Source: Acidimicrobiia bacterium (lineage in GTDB: Bacteria; Actinomycetota; Acidimicrobiia; Acidimicrobiales; Poriferisodalaceae). Taken from it: a stretch of DNA of 64,000 bases. Both the position numbers and the translations under genes were made by a program. Location: positions 129,001 through 193,000 of the forward strand of contig JAJEEO010000001.1 in the NCBI GenBank assembly GCA_022820925.1. The letters run 5' to 3'. Of this stretch, positions 45,254 to 54,598 are shown one piece after another; positions within the stretch are counted from its first letter, which is position 1; each line of letters begins with the position of its first letter. The notes under the pieces were generated by a model. It had not been told where the DNA came from. It made no database searches and worked only from the letters and a program-made list of their open reading frames with translations.

Positions 45254-46441
45254 TCAGCCGAATGCGCCCTCTTCCCGCAGGGCGGTGATGTCGTCCCACG
45301 TGTAGCCGTGCTCGAGCAGCACTTCCTCGGTGTGCTGGCCGAGTTCCGGAGCGACGGCGCCGGGCTCGAGCGGCGTGGCCGACATGCGGATCGGGGTACC
45401 GATCACCGTGCGTTCGCCCTCGGGGTGCTGCACCCGCTGCAGGTAGCCGTTCTCGTACATCGACTCATCGGCCACGATCGTCTCGTAATCACGGACCAGC
45501 CCGTATCGGACCCCGGCCCCGTCCAGCGCCGACTCCCACTCGTCGAGGGTCCTCGTCGGGAACACGTCGTCGATGACGGCGACCAGCTCGGCCCTGGCTT
45601 CGGCAGTGAGCATGAGCGCCATGAACCGTTCGTCGTCTGCGAGATCTGGCCGGTCGAGCAGCTTGGCGAATTCGGGCCATCCCGGACCGGTGCCGCTGAG
45701 CAGGTGGATCCAGCCGTCGGCCGCTTCAGCAGTGTGGAGCAAGGTCGGAATGATGGCGTGGCCCGAATGCGTCCGCTCGGGGTTGCGGCCGGTCAGCAGG
45801 GTGTAGGTGATCTCCGACGCCTGCGCGTAGATCATGCTGCCGACGAGCGACACGTCGATCCGCTGCCCGTTCCCGGTTTTCTCTCGATCAAGGAGCGCAG
45901 CCAGAATGCCGGCGACCATGTTCTGGCAGCCGACATGGTCGGAGATGACCGCACCGTTGATGATCGGAGGACTGCCGTCGATCCGGGTGCCGAACATGAG
46001 CCCGCCTTCGGCCTGCCCGGTCATGTCAGCCCCCTCGCGAGTCGACTTGGGGCCCAGAGGACCGAAGCTCGAACCGGTGGCATAGACGAGCCTCGGATTG
46101 ATGTCCGACAGTTGCTCGTAGGACAGGCCCCACGCCTCCATGGTCCCGGGCACGAAATTGTGGATCAGGACGTCTGCCGAGGCCACGAGCCGCTCGAGCG
46201 TGCGTTTGCCGGCCGGCGTGCGCAGGTCGAGAGTGACCGACCGCTTCCCCCGATTGCAGGCCTCGTAGTACGAGCTTCGGAGATCGTCGGGCGAATTGGG
46301 AATGACCCGTCCCAGATCGCCCATCCCCGGCAGCTCGATCTTGATGACCGACGCCCCCATGTCGTGCAACGTGGCCGCAGCCTGCGGGCCCTGCACCAGG
46401 ACGGCCAGGTCGAGCACGGTGTAGTCGTCAAGCGCTCCCAT
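45254..46441 (-). CDS. CaiB/BaiF family (family III) CoA-transferase
   Basis: ATG 46441 gives 395 residues. MGALDDYTVLDLAVLVQGPQ, DMGASVIKIELPGMGDLGR, NRGKRSVTLDLRTPAGK and LIHNFVPGTMEAWGLSYEQL are family III hallmarks; the catalytic Asp is probably in AVISDHVGCQNMV. It is divergent from a class III aminotransferase, sharing a 104-bp promoter region. It is the third family III CoA-transferase in the window, in a sub-branch lacking the usual GGP-type loop. Confidence 0.87.
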   Translation of the reverse strand: MGALDDYTVLDLAVLVQGPQAAATLHDMGASVIKIELPGMGDLGRVIPNSPDDLRSSYYEACNRGKRSVTLDLRTPAGKRTLERLVASADVLIHNFVPGTMEAWGLSYEQLSDINPRLVYATGSSFGPLGPKSTREGADMTGQAEGGLMFGTRIDGSPPIINGAVISDHVGCQNMVAGILAALLDREKTGNGQRIDVSLVGSMIYAQASEITYTLLTGRNPERTHSGHAIIPTLLHTAEAADGWIHLLSGTGPGWPEFAKLLDRPDLADDERFMALMLTAEARAELVAVIDDVFPTRTLDEWESALDGAGVRYGLVRDYETIVADESMYENGYLQRVQHPEGERTVIGTPIRMSATPLEPGAVAPELGQHTEEVLLEHGYTWDDITALREEGAFG

Positions 46442-46545
46442 CGCCGGATCGTAGCCCCGCCCGCCCGCAGCATTTCTGGGTGCCGGCAATCCGCCGGTAT
46501 GTCAGGATGCTGCTCGTCAGGATCTTCCCGTCGAGTGAGGCAGAT

Positions 46546-47769
46546 ATGAGCGAGCCGATGCCAACGTCGAAGTCTCAGGAACTGTACGAGCGGGCGAAGG
46601 CCGTGGTTCCCAAGGGCGTGTACGGCCATTACGGACCCGCAGTCATCGAGGATGGCCCGGTCTTCTTCTCATCGGCTGAGGGCGCACGGTTCACCGATGT
46701 GGACGGGAACTCCTACATCGACTGGATGTGCGCCTACGGGCCGAACATCCTGGGCTACAACCATCCGGCAGTCGAGGAGGCCGCAGAGAAGCAGGCCGCC
46801 GACGGCAGCACGGTGAGCCTGGCCGCGCCGGTCATGGTGGAACTCGCCGAGGAGCTCGTCGACCTCGTGGACGGGGCCGACTGGGCGCTGTTCGGCAAGA
46901 ACGGCGCCGATGCCACAGGCCTCGCCGTGATGGTGGCCCGGGCGGCAACCGGGCGGCGGTACATCCTCAAGATCGAGGGCGGCTATCACGGCTCTGCGCC
47001 GTGGATGCAGGCGCCGGGCAACAAGGGCACGATTGCGGAGGACCAAGCCTTTGTCATCGAGGTGCCGTGGAACGACGCCGGGGCGGTGCAGGCGGCCATC
47101 GATGCGCATCCGGGCGACATCGCCTGCTTCATCTCATCGCCGTACCACCACCCGGTGTTCGCCGACAACGAGCTGCCCGCCGCGGGCTACTGGGCCGCTG
47201 TCGAAGGCGCCTGCCGGGCAGCGGGCATTGTCGTGATCGTGGACGAAGTCCGCAGCGGATTCCGGATCGACCTTGCCGGCGCGCACGTCGCGTACGGGTT
47301 CACACCCGATCTGATGTGCTTCGGCAAGGCGATCGGCAACGGGCATCCGCTCGCTGCGCTGGCCGGCAATGATGCGCTGAAGGAAGCCGCCGGCGAGACG
47401 TTCTTCACCGGCACCCAGTTCTTCAACGCGGCGCCCATGGCCGCGGGTCTCGCCACGCTGCGGGAGCTGCGTGCGGCAGATGCCGCCAACGCAGCAACCG
47501 AGATCGGCACCCGCCTGGGCGAGGCGTTGACCGACGTGGCGGCGGCGCACGGGCACGAGCTGCGTGTGAGCGGCGTGCCCGCCATGCCGTACCTGCGCAT
47601 CGTCGGCGAGGGCGGCTCGAAGTTCCACGCACGCTGGGTCGCCGAGTGCATCCGCCGGGGCGCCTACCTGCTCAGCTACCACAACAACTTCGTGTGCGCG
47701 GCGCACACCGACGACCACATCAAGCGCACCTGCGACATCGCCGACGCAGCCTTTGCGGCGCTGGCCTGA
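46546..47769 (+). CDS. Class III aminotransferase, glutamate-1-semialdehyde-aminomutase-like
   Basis: A fold type I PLP enzyme of 407 residues from ATG 46546. It resembles GSA aminomutase and beta-amino-acid transaminases: VPKGVYGHYGPAVIEDG, DVDGNSYIDWMCAYGP, LFGKNGADATGLAVMVARA, KIEGGYHG, VDEVRSGFR (Asp233) and the PLP lysine Lys261 in CFGKAIGNGHPLAAL. It is probably not HemL, because it stands among catabolic genes and the NSGT motif is GKNGAD. Likely an amino-acid or amine transaminase working with the LLM oxidoreductase 66 bases downstream. Confidence 0.83.
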   Translation: MSEPMPTSKSQELYERAKAVVPKGVYGHYGPAVIEDGPVFFSSAEGARFTDVDGNSYIDWMCAYGPNILGYNHPAVEEAAEKQAADGSTVSLAAPVMVELAEELVDLVDGADWALFGKNGADATGLAVMVARAATGRRYILKIEGGYHGSAPWMQAPGNKGTIAEDQAFVIEVPWNDAGAVQAAIDAHPGDIACFISSPYHHPVFADNELPAAGYWAAVEGACRAAGIVVIVDEVRSGFRIDLAGAHVAYGFTPDLMCFGKAIGNGHPLAALAGNDALKEAAGETFFTGTQFFNAAPMAAGLATLRELRAADAANAATEIGTRLGEALTDVAAAHGHELRVSGVPAMPYLRIVGEGGSKFHARWVAECIRRGAYLLSYHNNFVCAAHTDDHIKRTCDIADAAFAALA

Positions 47770-47835
47770 GGCTCGCGACCGCTCACAACCGCACGTGCGC
47801 AGCCCGCGCCGCGCTCATCCTGGGAGGCTTTGATC

Positions 47836-48672
47836 ATGAAATTCGGCTTCACCGTGCCCAACAATTTCGGAGTCGATGATCCTGCGCGAGTGGTCGCGCT
47901 GGCTGTCGAGGCCGAACAGCTCGGCTTCGACTCGGTGTGGGTGAACCATCACGTCCTCAACGTGGGCTACGTGTGGGACCGGCTGGGCGAGCGGCCCTAC
48001 CACGATGCGCTGGTGACGCTCACGTGGATGGCGGCACACACGTCACGGGTGCGCCTCGGCACCAGCGTGCTGGTGATGCCCTACCTGCACCCGATGGTGC
48101 TGGCCAAGGAGCTGGCCACGCTGGACCGCCTGAGCGGCGGCCGCCTGGTGGTCGGGCTGGGCGTGGGCAGCCTGCCCGAGGAGAACGAACTGCTCGGCGC
48201 GGAATACGACGATCGCGGCCGGCTCAGCAACGAGTTCGTCGAGGTGCTCGATCTGCTGTGGACCCAGCCGAGCGCCAGTTACGACGGGCACTACTACTCG
48301 TTCGACGGCGCAGTGAGCTCGCCCAAGCCGCTCCAGCAGCCCCGGCCCCCGATCCTCTTCGGCGGCAACCGCCCGCCGGCGCTGCGGCGCGTCGGCCGGC
48401 TGGGCGACGGCTGGCATCCGATGATGCTGTCGCCCGAGAGCGTCGCGAAGCGCCTGCCGGTAATCCGCGAGGCCGCTGAAGCCGCTGGGCGACCCGGCAC
48501 CCCCGCTGAGGTCTCCGTGCGCCGGACCGCAAGCGACGTGACGCCAGAGCTGGCTGCCAGCTATGCAGCCGTCGGGGTGACCGAACTCGTGGTCTCTTGG
48601 AACACCGGCGACGTCGCCGAGATCAGCGAGGGCCTCGCCGCCTTCGCCGCCGAACACGGCATCGGCGGCTGA
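47836..48672 (+). CDS. LLM-class F420-dependent oxidoreductase
   Basis: A 278-residue luciferase-like TIM barrel. ATG 47836 is preceded by GGGAGG (47822-47827). It has MKFGFTVPNNFGVDDP, FDSVWVNHHVLNVG, RVRLGTSVLVMPYLHPMVLAK and LSGGRLVVGLGVGSLPEENELLG. It is the third F420-type protein in the window and most likely shares a transcript with the upstream aminotransferase. Substrate unknown. Confidence 0.85.
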   Translation: MKFGFTVPNNFGVDDPARVVALAVEAEQLGFDSVWVNHHVLNVGYVWDRLGERPYHDALVTLTWMAAHTSRVRLGTSVLVMPYLHPMVLAKELATLDRLSGGRLVVGLGVGSLPEENELLGAEYDDRGRLSNEFVEVLDLLWTQPSASYDGHYYSFDGAVSSPKPLQQPRPPILFGGNRPPALRRVGRLGDGWHPMMLSPESVAKRLPVIREAAEAAGRPGTPAEVSVRRTASDVTPELAASYAAVGVTELVVSWNTGDVAEISEGLAAFAAEHGIGG

Positions 48673-48694
48673 ACCGCCGGGCTGTCCGGTCTGG

Positions 48695-49525
48695 CTACTT
48701 CGAGCGGAACGAGGCTTCCATCTCGTCGATGTCGAAACCGCCGTGCGCCACGCCGTCGGTGGCGTACTCGTACAGCGCGGTCTTGAAGTAGAGGCTCAAC
48801 GCGCTCACGACAACACTCACGGTGAGCACACCGATCACGCCGACGGCAATGCCGATGTACAGGCCGACCCCGGGCACCAACGAGGCGATCAGCACCGCGA
48901 CCAGGATGATCGGCAGGGCGATCACGAAGCCCAGCAGGCCGAACCCCGCCTGGGCGATGAGGTTCTCGCCCCAGGTGCGGCGGACCAGCGACATGGAGTG
49001 CTTCACGCTGGCGAAGGACCGGTAGTCGTCGATGATGATGGCGGGAACGACCAGATAGGTGGCCACGCCCCACGCCGCCTCAGCCAGGAATGTCAGCATC
49101 TGGCCCAGCCAGCCCAGGCGCTCTCGCAGGAAGCGCAGCACCAGCCCGACAGTCAACGTGATGAGCGCCCAGCCGAGCAGGCTCGGCAGCCGCGACGCTG
49201 CCTTGCCCATCGCGCTGCGCACGGTGGGGTCGCCGCCGGTCATGCGCTCGTGCGCGCCGGCCACGAGCGCGCCTTCGAAGTACACCACCGTGGCCGTTGC
49301 CACGAAGGCGAACACGAGCCCGAGCACGACCGCGCTGCCTTGGACGCTCTCGGCGCCCCCGTCGGTATCGAAGCTGCCGGTCACGAAGCCGACCACCGCA
49401 GCCGCAATGGCGATGGCCAGGATGGTCAGCATGCTGAGGACGGGCAGCCACAGCAGCTCGCGATCCTGCTTCAGCAGCGACCACGAGTTCTTGGTCAGCC
49501 GCCAGGTGTTGGCGAATCGGCCCAT
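48695..49525 (-). CDS. Multi-pass membrane protein (DUF6159-like)
   Basis: ATG 49525 gives 276 residues starting MGRFANTWRLTKNSWSLLKQDRELLWLPVL, an opening seen in a family of uncharacterised bacterial membrane proteins. There are about six hydrophobic segments, with VYFEGALVAGAHERMTGGDPTVRSAM between helices two and three. No enzymatic motif is visible. It converges on the LLM gene with a 22-bp gap. The family number is from memory and should be treated as tentative. Confidence 0.7.
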   Translation of the reverse strand: MGRFANTWRLTKNSWSLLKQDRELLWLPVLSMLTILAIAIAAAVVGFVTGSFDTDGGAESVQGSAVVLGLVFAFVATATVVYFEGALVAGAHERMTGGDPTVRSAMGKAASRLPSLLGWALITLTVGLVLRFLRERLGWLGQMLTFLAEAAWGVATYLVVPAIIIDDYRSFASVKHSMSLVRRTWGENLIAQAGFGLLGFVIALPIILVAVLIASLVPGVGLYIGIAVGVIGVLTVSVVVSALSLYFKTALYEYATDGVAHGGFDIDEMEASFRSK

Positions 49526-49637
49526 GGCGATGCTCCTTGCCTCCTCAGCCCCGCTGGCGGATCGATGGCGAACCCCTGGGTCGCGGCTGGTGCACTGTGC
49601 AAGGCCGAGCGTACTCAGCCCGTGCGACACCGGATCG

Positions 49638-50690
49638 TCAGTTGTGTGATCGCACGGCGACGGGCGATACGGACGCAGCTACCTGTTCGGACCGTGCAGG
49701 CGCAGCGCGCGATCCGGCCGGCGTGCGGATCACCATGGCCACCGAGAACAGCACGACTGCGCCGCCCAGGAACTGCATGGGAGTCACCGGCTCGCCGTGG
49801 ATCAGCCACGCAGTTCCCACGGCCACGATGTGCATCGCCAGCACGTACAACGAGGAGCGCGCCACCTCAATGTGACCGTGGCACCACGTCATCAGCACGT
49901 GGCCGAACACCCCGGTCACGAACGCCACGATCACGATCCACAGCCAGTCCAGCCCGCCGAATTCGAAGAATTGGTCCGGTGTCACCATCAGCACCGTGGG
50001 CGGGACCGCGGCAACAAACGACCAGAAGTTGATGCCGGCCATCCACTCGATCGGGTCCACATCGGTGGACGCTCGGGCCATCCGGGTCAGCACGAAATAG
50101 ACGGTGAACGTCAGCACCGACATCGCCGTGAGAAACAGCCCGAACCCGCTGGCGCGGAACTCGCCGCCAGCGCCCATGATCACGCCGACGGCACCGCCGA
50201 CGCCGATCAGCGTGAAGACGATCTGGCGAACGCTCACCCGGTCGCCGAAGATCGGGCCCACCAGCGCCAAGAGCATGGCCGGCTGCAATGCCATCATCAC
50301 CGACATCACTGAGATCGTGACTTCCTGCACCGCTGCGAAGACGAAGACCATGTTGATGCCGAACGACAGGCCGGGCAGCGCCGTCTGGATGAACACCCTG
50401 CGTGACAGCCACCGGCCTCGCAGCGCCAGCACCAAGAGCAGGAATGGCGTGGACATGCCGAAGCGGATGAAGGCGCTCACCATCGCCGGCGCGGTGAGCA
50501 GCTTGGAGATTGGGGGCCCGAGACCCCACGAGACGACCACGAGGCCCATGACCAGCAGCGGCAGGGCGCCCCCGGCGGTCCGCACCGGTGCCGTCTCACG
50601 AACGGGTGTCACCTCGAACACCGGGGCGCCGTTCTTCGGGATGGCTCGCGCGCCGTTGCCTGCTGCAATCTGCTGGCGCGAGCCCCTCAC
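49638..50690 (-). CDS. EamA/DMT-superfamily transporter
   Basis: A 350-residue protein from GTG 50690 with ten predicted membrane helices in two five-helix repeats (LLVMGLVVVSWGLGPPISKL and SGFGLFLTAMSVLTFTVYFVLTR begin the two halves). EamA proteins export amino acids or other metabolites. The polar C-terminal ~30 residues look disordered. It is divergent from an SDR gene across 78 bp. Substrate unknown. Confidence 0.83.
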   Translation of the reverse strand: MRGSRQQIAAGNGARAIPKNGAPVFEVTPVRETAPVRTAGGALPLLVMGLVVVSWGLGPPISKLLTAPAMVSAFIRFGMSTPFLLLVLALRGRWLSRRVFIQTALPGLSFGINMVFVFAAVQEVTISVMSVMMALQPAMLLALVGPIFGDRVSVRQIVFTLIGVGGAVGVIMGAGGEFRASGFGLFLTAMSVLTFTVYFVLTRMARASTDVDPIEWMAGINFWSFVAAVPPTVLMVTPDQFFEFGGLDWLWIVIVAFVTGVFGHVLMTWCHGHIEVARSSLYVLAMHIVAVGTAWLIHGEPVTPMQFLGGAVVLFSVAMVIRTPAGSRAAPARSEQVAASVSPVAVRSHN

Positions 50691-50768
50691 CGGAGCGAGG
50701 CTACGACGATCAGACGGGCCAATACCCTGCCAGCCTGAGAGCGCACCGCTGCTGCGGAGGGAGACACC

Positions 50769-51575
50769 ATGAACGACGACGCCAGCGCCGAAGGCTCGAG
50801 GACCGAAGTTGGCCTCCCGCCCCAGTGGTCATCAGACCTCAGCGGGCAGACGGCGTTCGTGACCGGCACGACATCGGGACTGGGCCGCCGGTTCGCCTCG
50901 GTGCTAGCTGCCTGCGGGGCCAGCGTGGCTATCTGCGGGCGGCGCGTGGAGCGGCTGAATGCGCTCGCAAGCGAGCTCGAGGCCGACGGCGCCACCGTGC
51001 TGCCCATCCCGCTCGACGTGACCGACACCGAGGCGCTGTTCGAGGCCGTCGCTACCGCCGAGTCCCAGCTTGGGACCGTGCAGATCCTGGTGAACAACGC
51101 TGGCAAGCCCGACGCCCGCCTAGCACTCAAGATGGACCCGGCCTTCGTCGACGAGATGATCTCCACCAACCTCACCTCGCTGTTCCACCTGTCATGCGAG
51201 GTCGCACGCCGCCTGATCGCCGCCGAGCTGCCCGGCCGGATCGTCAACATCTCCTCGGGGGCCGCATTCAGGGCGCCGCTGGGGACATCGATGTACGCGA
51301 TCACCAAGAGCGCCGTGGTGCGCATGACCGAAGTGCTGGCCCAGGAGTTCGCCCGCTACCACATCAACGTCAACACCATCGCCCCAGGTGCGTTCGACAG
51401 CGAGATGATGGACGGGATGCTCGAGCGCATGGGTGACTTCACCAAGATGTTCCCCCGTCGCCGCCTCGGCAAGCCCTCCCAGCTCGACTCGACGCTGCTG
51501 TACCTGGTGTCACCGCTGTCTGACTTCGTGTCCGGCACCTGCATCACCGTCGACGACGCGCAGGGCGCCGACTAG
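50769..51575 (+). CDS. Short-chain dehydrogenase/reductase
   Basis: An SDR of 268 residues. ATG 50769 is preceded by GGAGGGAGAC. Cofactor motif AFVTGTTSGLGRRFA, GRRVERLNALA (Arg-rich, favouring NADP), NNAGKPD, SSGAAFRAPLGTSMYAITKSA (Ser, Tyr, Lys). It is followed after four bases by the phytanoyl-CoA dioxygenase-like gene and then an SMP-30 lactonase on the same strand. The three may degrade one substrate through hydroxylation and oxidation. Confidence 0.86.
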   Translation: MNDDASAEGSRTEVGLPPQWSSDLSGQTAFVTGTTSGLGRRFASVLAACGASVAICGRRVERLNALASELEADGATVLPIPLDVTDTEALFEAVATAESQLGTVQILVNNAGKPDARLALKMDPAFVDEMISTNLTSLFHLSCEVARRLIAAELPGRIVNISSGAAFRAPLGTSMYAITKSAVVRMTEVLAQEFARYHINVNTIAPGAFDSEMMDGMLERMGDFTKMFPRRRLGKPSQLDSTLLYLVSPLSDFVSGTCITVDDAQGAD

Positions 51576-51579
51576 AGCC

Positions 51580-52512
51580 ATGAGCACACTCGGCATTGCC
51601 GATCTCGACGAGGCGGCGCAGCATTGGCGAGAGCACGGCTGGGTGCTGGTCGACCAACTCGTGCCGACGGCCGACATCGACCACGCCGTCGAGGAGCTCT
51701 GGGACCTGTACCCGCGCCCCGAGGAATTCCACTCGGGCGACCCGACACTTCGAGAGCGCTTCGTCGGCCGCAGCTACAACCAAGGCCACAAGTTCGGAGA
51801 AACCGACCCCGAGGGAGCGGCCTTCCGTCCCGAGCAGTTCCTGGGCCACATCCTGTTCCCGTACACCTCGCACCGGCTCAATCGGCTGCAGGTACACGCC
51901 GATGTGCTTCGGTTCGCCCGCATGGCCATGGGCATCGACGACATTCGCATCTACCAGGCCCGCATCTGGGGCAAGTACACCGGGGTCGCCAACTACGAGC
52001 AACCGTTCCATCAGGACCGCAACCACAATGTGGTGCCCGACCGTCTCGAAGCGGGCTGGTGGAACCTGGAGGGCTTCCTGTACCTGAGCGATGTGGATGA
52101 CGGCGTGGCACCCACCGAGCTCGCCGGAGGCCCAGCAGACCCCGCGCGGCCCTACGACGGACCGCCTGACGGCGATCGGATCTCTGCAGCAGGAGTGCGC
52201 GGCTCGTTCTTGGCGTACCGGCCAGACGTGTGGCACCGCGGCGTCGACCTCACCCGTCCCGGCGGCAGCCGATTCCTGATGAGCGCCTCGTTCAAGCCCG
52301 GTGGCGCCGACTGGATCGGCTACGACAACGTGCAGCCAGTCTCGAATGGACCCCTGTGGTCCAAGTTCGCCGCCTCCTGCACGCCCGATGAACTCTCATT
52401 GTTCGGCGCCCCGCTGCCCGGCCACCCGTACTGGACACCTGAACTGGTCGACGCGCTCGAAGACCGCTACCGCGGCATCGACGCATCACCCTGGCGCGAC
52501 GCGCTGAGCTGA
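51580..52512 (+). CDS. Phytanoyl-CoA dioxygenase (PhyH) family protein
   Basis: An Fe(II)/2-oxoglutarate dioxygenase of 310 residues from ATG 51580, four bases after the SDR stop. The facial triad is visible: His144 and Asp146 in PFHQDRNHN and His219 in DVWHRGVDL; Arg226 or Arg231 could bind 2-oxoglutarate. The N-terminal EHGWVLVDQLVPTADIDHAVEEL is typical of PhyH. Members hydroxylate CoA esters, quaternary amines, ectoine or secondary metabolites; the substrate is unknown here. Confidence 0.85.
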   Translation: MSTLGIADLDEAAQHWREHGWVLVDQLVPTADIDHAVEELWDLYPRPEEFHSGDPTLRERFVGRSYNQGHKFGETDPEGAAFRPEQFLGHILFPYTSHRLNRLQVHADVLRFARMAMGIDDIRIYQARIWGKYTGVANYEQPFHQDRNHNVVPDRLEAGWWNLEGFLYLSDVDDGVAPTELAGGPADPARPYDGPPDGDRISAAGVRGSFLAYRPDVWHRGVDLTRPGGSRFLMSASFKPGGADWIGYDNVQPVSNGPLWSKFAASCTPDELSLFGAPLPGHPYWTPELVDALEDRYRGIDASPWRDALS

Positions 52513-52573
52513 CAGCGTTGAAGCGCTGGTTTGGCAGGAAGCCGGGCATGGTCGCGAAGTAGCGTCGGCGGCC

Positions 52574-53497
52574 ATGAGCTTTTTCGGACCTGATCACTTC
52601 GAGACCATCACCGACGGCCTGATCTTCCCCGAGGGACCGGTGGTGCTGGCAGACGGCTCGGTGGCTGTCGTCGAGATCGGGCGCGGCACGATCACCCGCG
52701 TCGACGTGACCGACGGTCGCAAGGACATCCTGGCCACGCCCGGCGGCGGGCCGAACGGGGCAGCGCTGGGACCCGACGGCGCCCTGTACGTGTGCAACAA
52801 CGGCGGCTTCGAGTGGATCACCGTGCGGGGCCGCACGGTGCCCGGCGAGGTAGCGAAGGACTACACGACCGGCCGCATCGAGCGCATCGACCTCGAGACC
52901 GGCGAGGTGGACATCCTGTATGCCGATGTGAACGGCGTGTCGCTGAAGGGACCGAACGACATCATGTTCGACTCCACCGGCGGCTTCTGGTTCACCGATC
53001 ACGGCAAGACCCGCACCCGCGACCGGGACCGCGGCGGGCTCTACTACGCCAAGGCCGACGGCAGCCACATCGAGGAAATCGCGTTCCCGATGGACGGGCC
53101 GAACGGCGTGGGCATCTCCCCCGAAGAAGACCGGGTCTATGTGGCCGAGACGTTCCAGGGCGCCATGTTCGCCTTCGACCTCGAGGGCCCGGGCAAGGTT
53201 GCCGCCGGGGTGCCCGCACGGGGCTGGTTCCTGGCCCGACCGGCCGGGCGCAAGTATTTCGACTCGCTGGCCATGGACGCCGAAGGCAACGTGAGCGTGG
53301 CCACGATCCTCACCGGCGGCATCAGCACCTTCACTCGCGACGGCGACGAGCTCGAGTTCGCCCCCACCGACGACTCGGCCACCACCAACATCTGCTTCGG
53401 CGGCGACGACATGCGTACGGCGTACGTCACCCTGTCGGGCACCGGCCGCCTCGCCGTCGGCGACTGGCCCCGCCCCGGCCTCAAGCTGCCCTTCTGA
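52574..53497 (+). CDS. SMP-30/gluconolactonase family protein
   Basis: A 307-residue beta-propeller lactonase. Metal-ligand segments are LIFPEGPVVLADGS (Glu), GGGPNGAALGPDGALYVCNN, LKGPNDIMFDSTGGFWFTDHG (Asn/Asp) and MDGPNGVGISPEEDRVYVAE. It is distinct from the paralogue at 42216. It lies 61 bases after the PhyH gene on the same strand and 80 bases before the LacI regulator, so it could close the SDR-PhyH unit or be tied to the cyclitol locus. Confidence 0.86.
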   Translation: MSFFGPDHFETITDGLIFPEGPVVLADGSVAVVEIGRGTITRVDVTDGRKDILATPGGGPNGAALGPDGALYVCNNGGFEWITVRGRTVPGEVAKDYTTGRIERIDLETGEVDILYADVNGVSLKGPNDIMFDSTGGFWFTDHGKTRTRDRDRGGLYYAKADGSHIEEIAFPMDGPNGVGISPEEDRVYVAETFQGAMFAFDLEGPGKVAAGVPARGWFLARPAGRKYFDSLAMDAEGNVSVATILTGGISTFTRDGDELEFAPTDDSATTNICFGGDDMRTAYVTLSGTGRLAVGDWPRPGLKLPF

Positions 53498-53577
53498 CAC
53501 CGCCGCGCTGATCGACCCGAATCCGCTGTTCGGTACCATCGACGCGGCGGCCTTCGCAACAGCCCTCGAAGGAACTC

Positions 53578-54594
53578 ATGACGGCCAAACGACAGGGTGG
53601 CTACCCGACCATCAAGGACATCTCCCAGCACGCGGGTGTCTCGAAGTCGCTGGTGTCACGCGCCCTGCGCGGCGAGGGCCACGTTCGCGAGAGCACCCGC
53701 CAGCGCATTCTGGAGTCGGCCGCTGAGCTGGGCTACCGGGTACACGCCGGCGCTCGATCGCTCGCAGGCCTGAGCAGCGGGACCATCGGGTTCGTCATCA
53801 CTGGGCTCTTCGACGCGTTCTGGGGCGAGGTCATGTTCGCCGTGGACCAAGAAGTCAGCCGACGAGGTATGCGAACGCTGTACCTGTCGAGCCCGCCTGA
53901 AGCCGGCGGCGAGCGCGAGGTCATCGAGCGGATGCTCGAGTACCGGGTGGACGGCCTCGCACTGGGGCTGCTCGGTCAGCGTGACGCGGCCGAACTCGAG
54001 GAATACGCGGATGTCCTGCCGGTCTTGGCGCTGATGTACGACCTTCGATCCGATCGATACGACACGCTCGTCACCGATGACGAAGCGGCCATGGCCTCAG
54101 TCGTCCGTCACTTGGCCGATCTGGGCCACAGCAACATCGCGCTCATCGGCGATGCCGAGATGCCCAACGTCGCTGCCCGGACCCGCGGCTACACCAGTGA
54201 GATGGAGCGACAGGAGTGCTCGGGACACATCTCCTTCGAGCCGGCCGGCTTCTTGCAGTCGGATGGGTATAAGGCTGCCGACAAGCTGCTGCGCCGTTCG
54301 CGGCGACCGACCGCCATTGCCTGCGTCAACGACGCCCAGGCCCGCGGCGCTGTCCTCGCCGCAGTAGACGCCGGCCTCGACGTGCCAGGCGACATCAGCA
54401 TCACAGGCTTCGACGATTCGCTCTATGCCGTCGCAGGCATGCCTCGATTGACCACGGTGAGGCTGCCACGTTCCGATATCGGGCAGACAGCGGTCAGCAT
54501 GCTGAGCGACCGCATGAACGGCCGGGACACCGCTCTCGTGTCGGTGCTGAGCGCCGAGCTGGTGGCGCGGGACTCGACCGGCCCGGCCGGCTAG
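53578..54594 (+). CDS. LacI-family transcriptional regulator
   Basis: The 338-residue product has an N-terminal helix-turn-helix and hinge (PTIKDISQHAGVSKSLVSRA, LRGEGHVRESTRQRI) and a periplasmic-binding-protein-like effector domain ending VSVLSAELVARDSTGP. It is convergent with iolG (4-bp gap between stops) and is the only regulator near the inositol-type operon, so it is the best candidate to control it. An imperfect palindrome CCGAA-N7-TTCGG (53517-53533) upstream could be an autoregulatory site. The effector is inferred to be a cyclitol or sugar. Confidence 0.88.
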   Translation: MTAKRQGGYPTIKDISQHAGVSKSLVSRALRGEGHVRESTRQRILESAAELGYRVHAGARSLAGLSSGTIGFVITGLFDAFWGEVMFAVDQEVSRRGMRTLYLSSPPEAGGEREVIERMLEYRVDGLALGLLGQRDAAELEEYADVLPVLALMYDLRSDRYDTLVTDDEAAMASVVRHLADLGHSNIALIGDAEMPNVAARTRGYTSEMERQECSGHISFEPAGFLQSDGYKAADKLLRRSRRPTAIACVNDAQARGAVLAAVDAGLDVPGDISITGFDDSLYAVAGMPRLTTVRLPRSDIGQTAVSMLSDRMNGRDTALVSVLSAELVARDSTGPAG

Positions 54595-54598
54595 CTGG

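Noticed and set aside
46546..47769. hemL (glutamate-1-semialdehyde aminomutase)
   Set aside because: The NSGT-type motif is altered to GKNGAD, and the gene lies among catabolic rather than haem genes.
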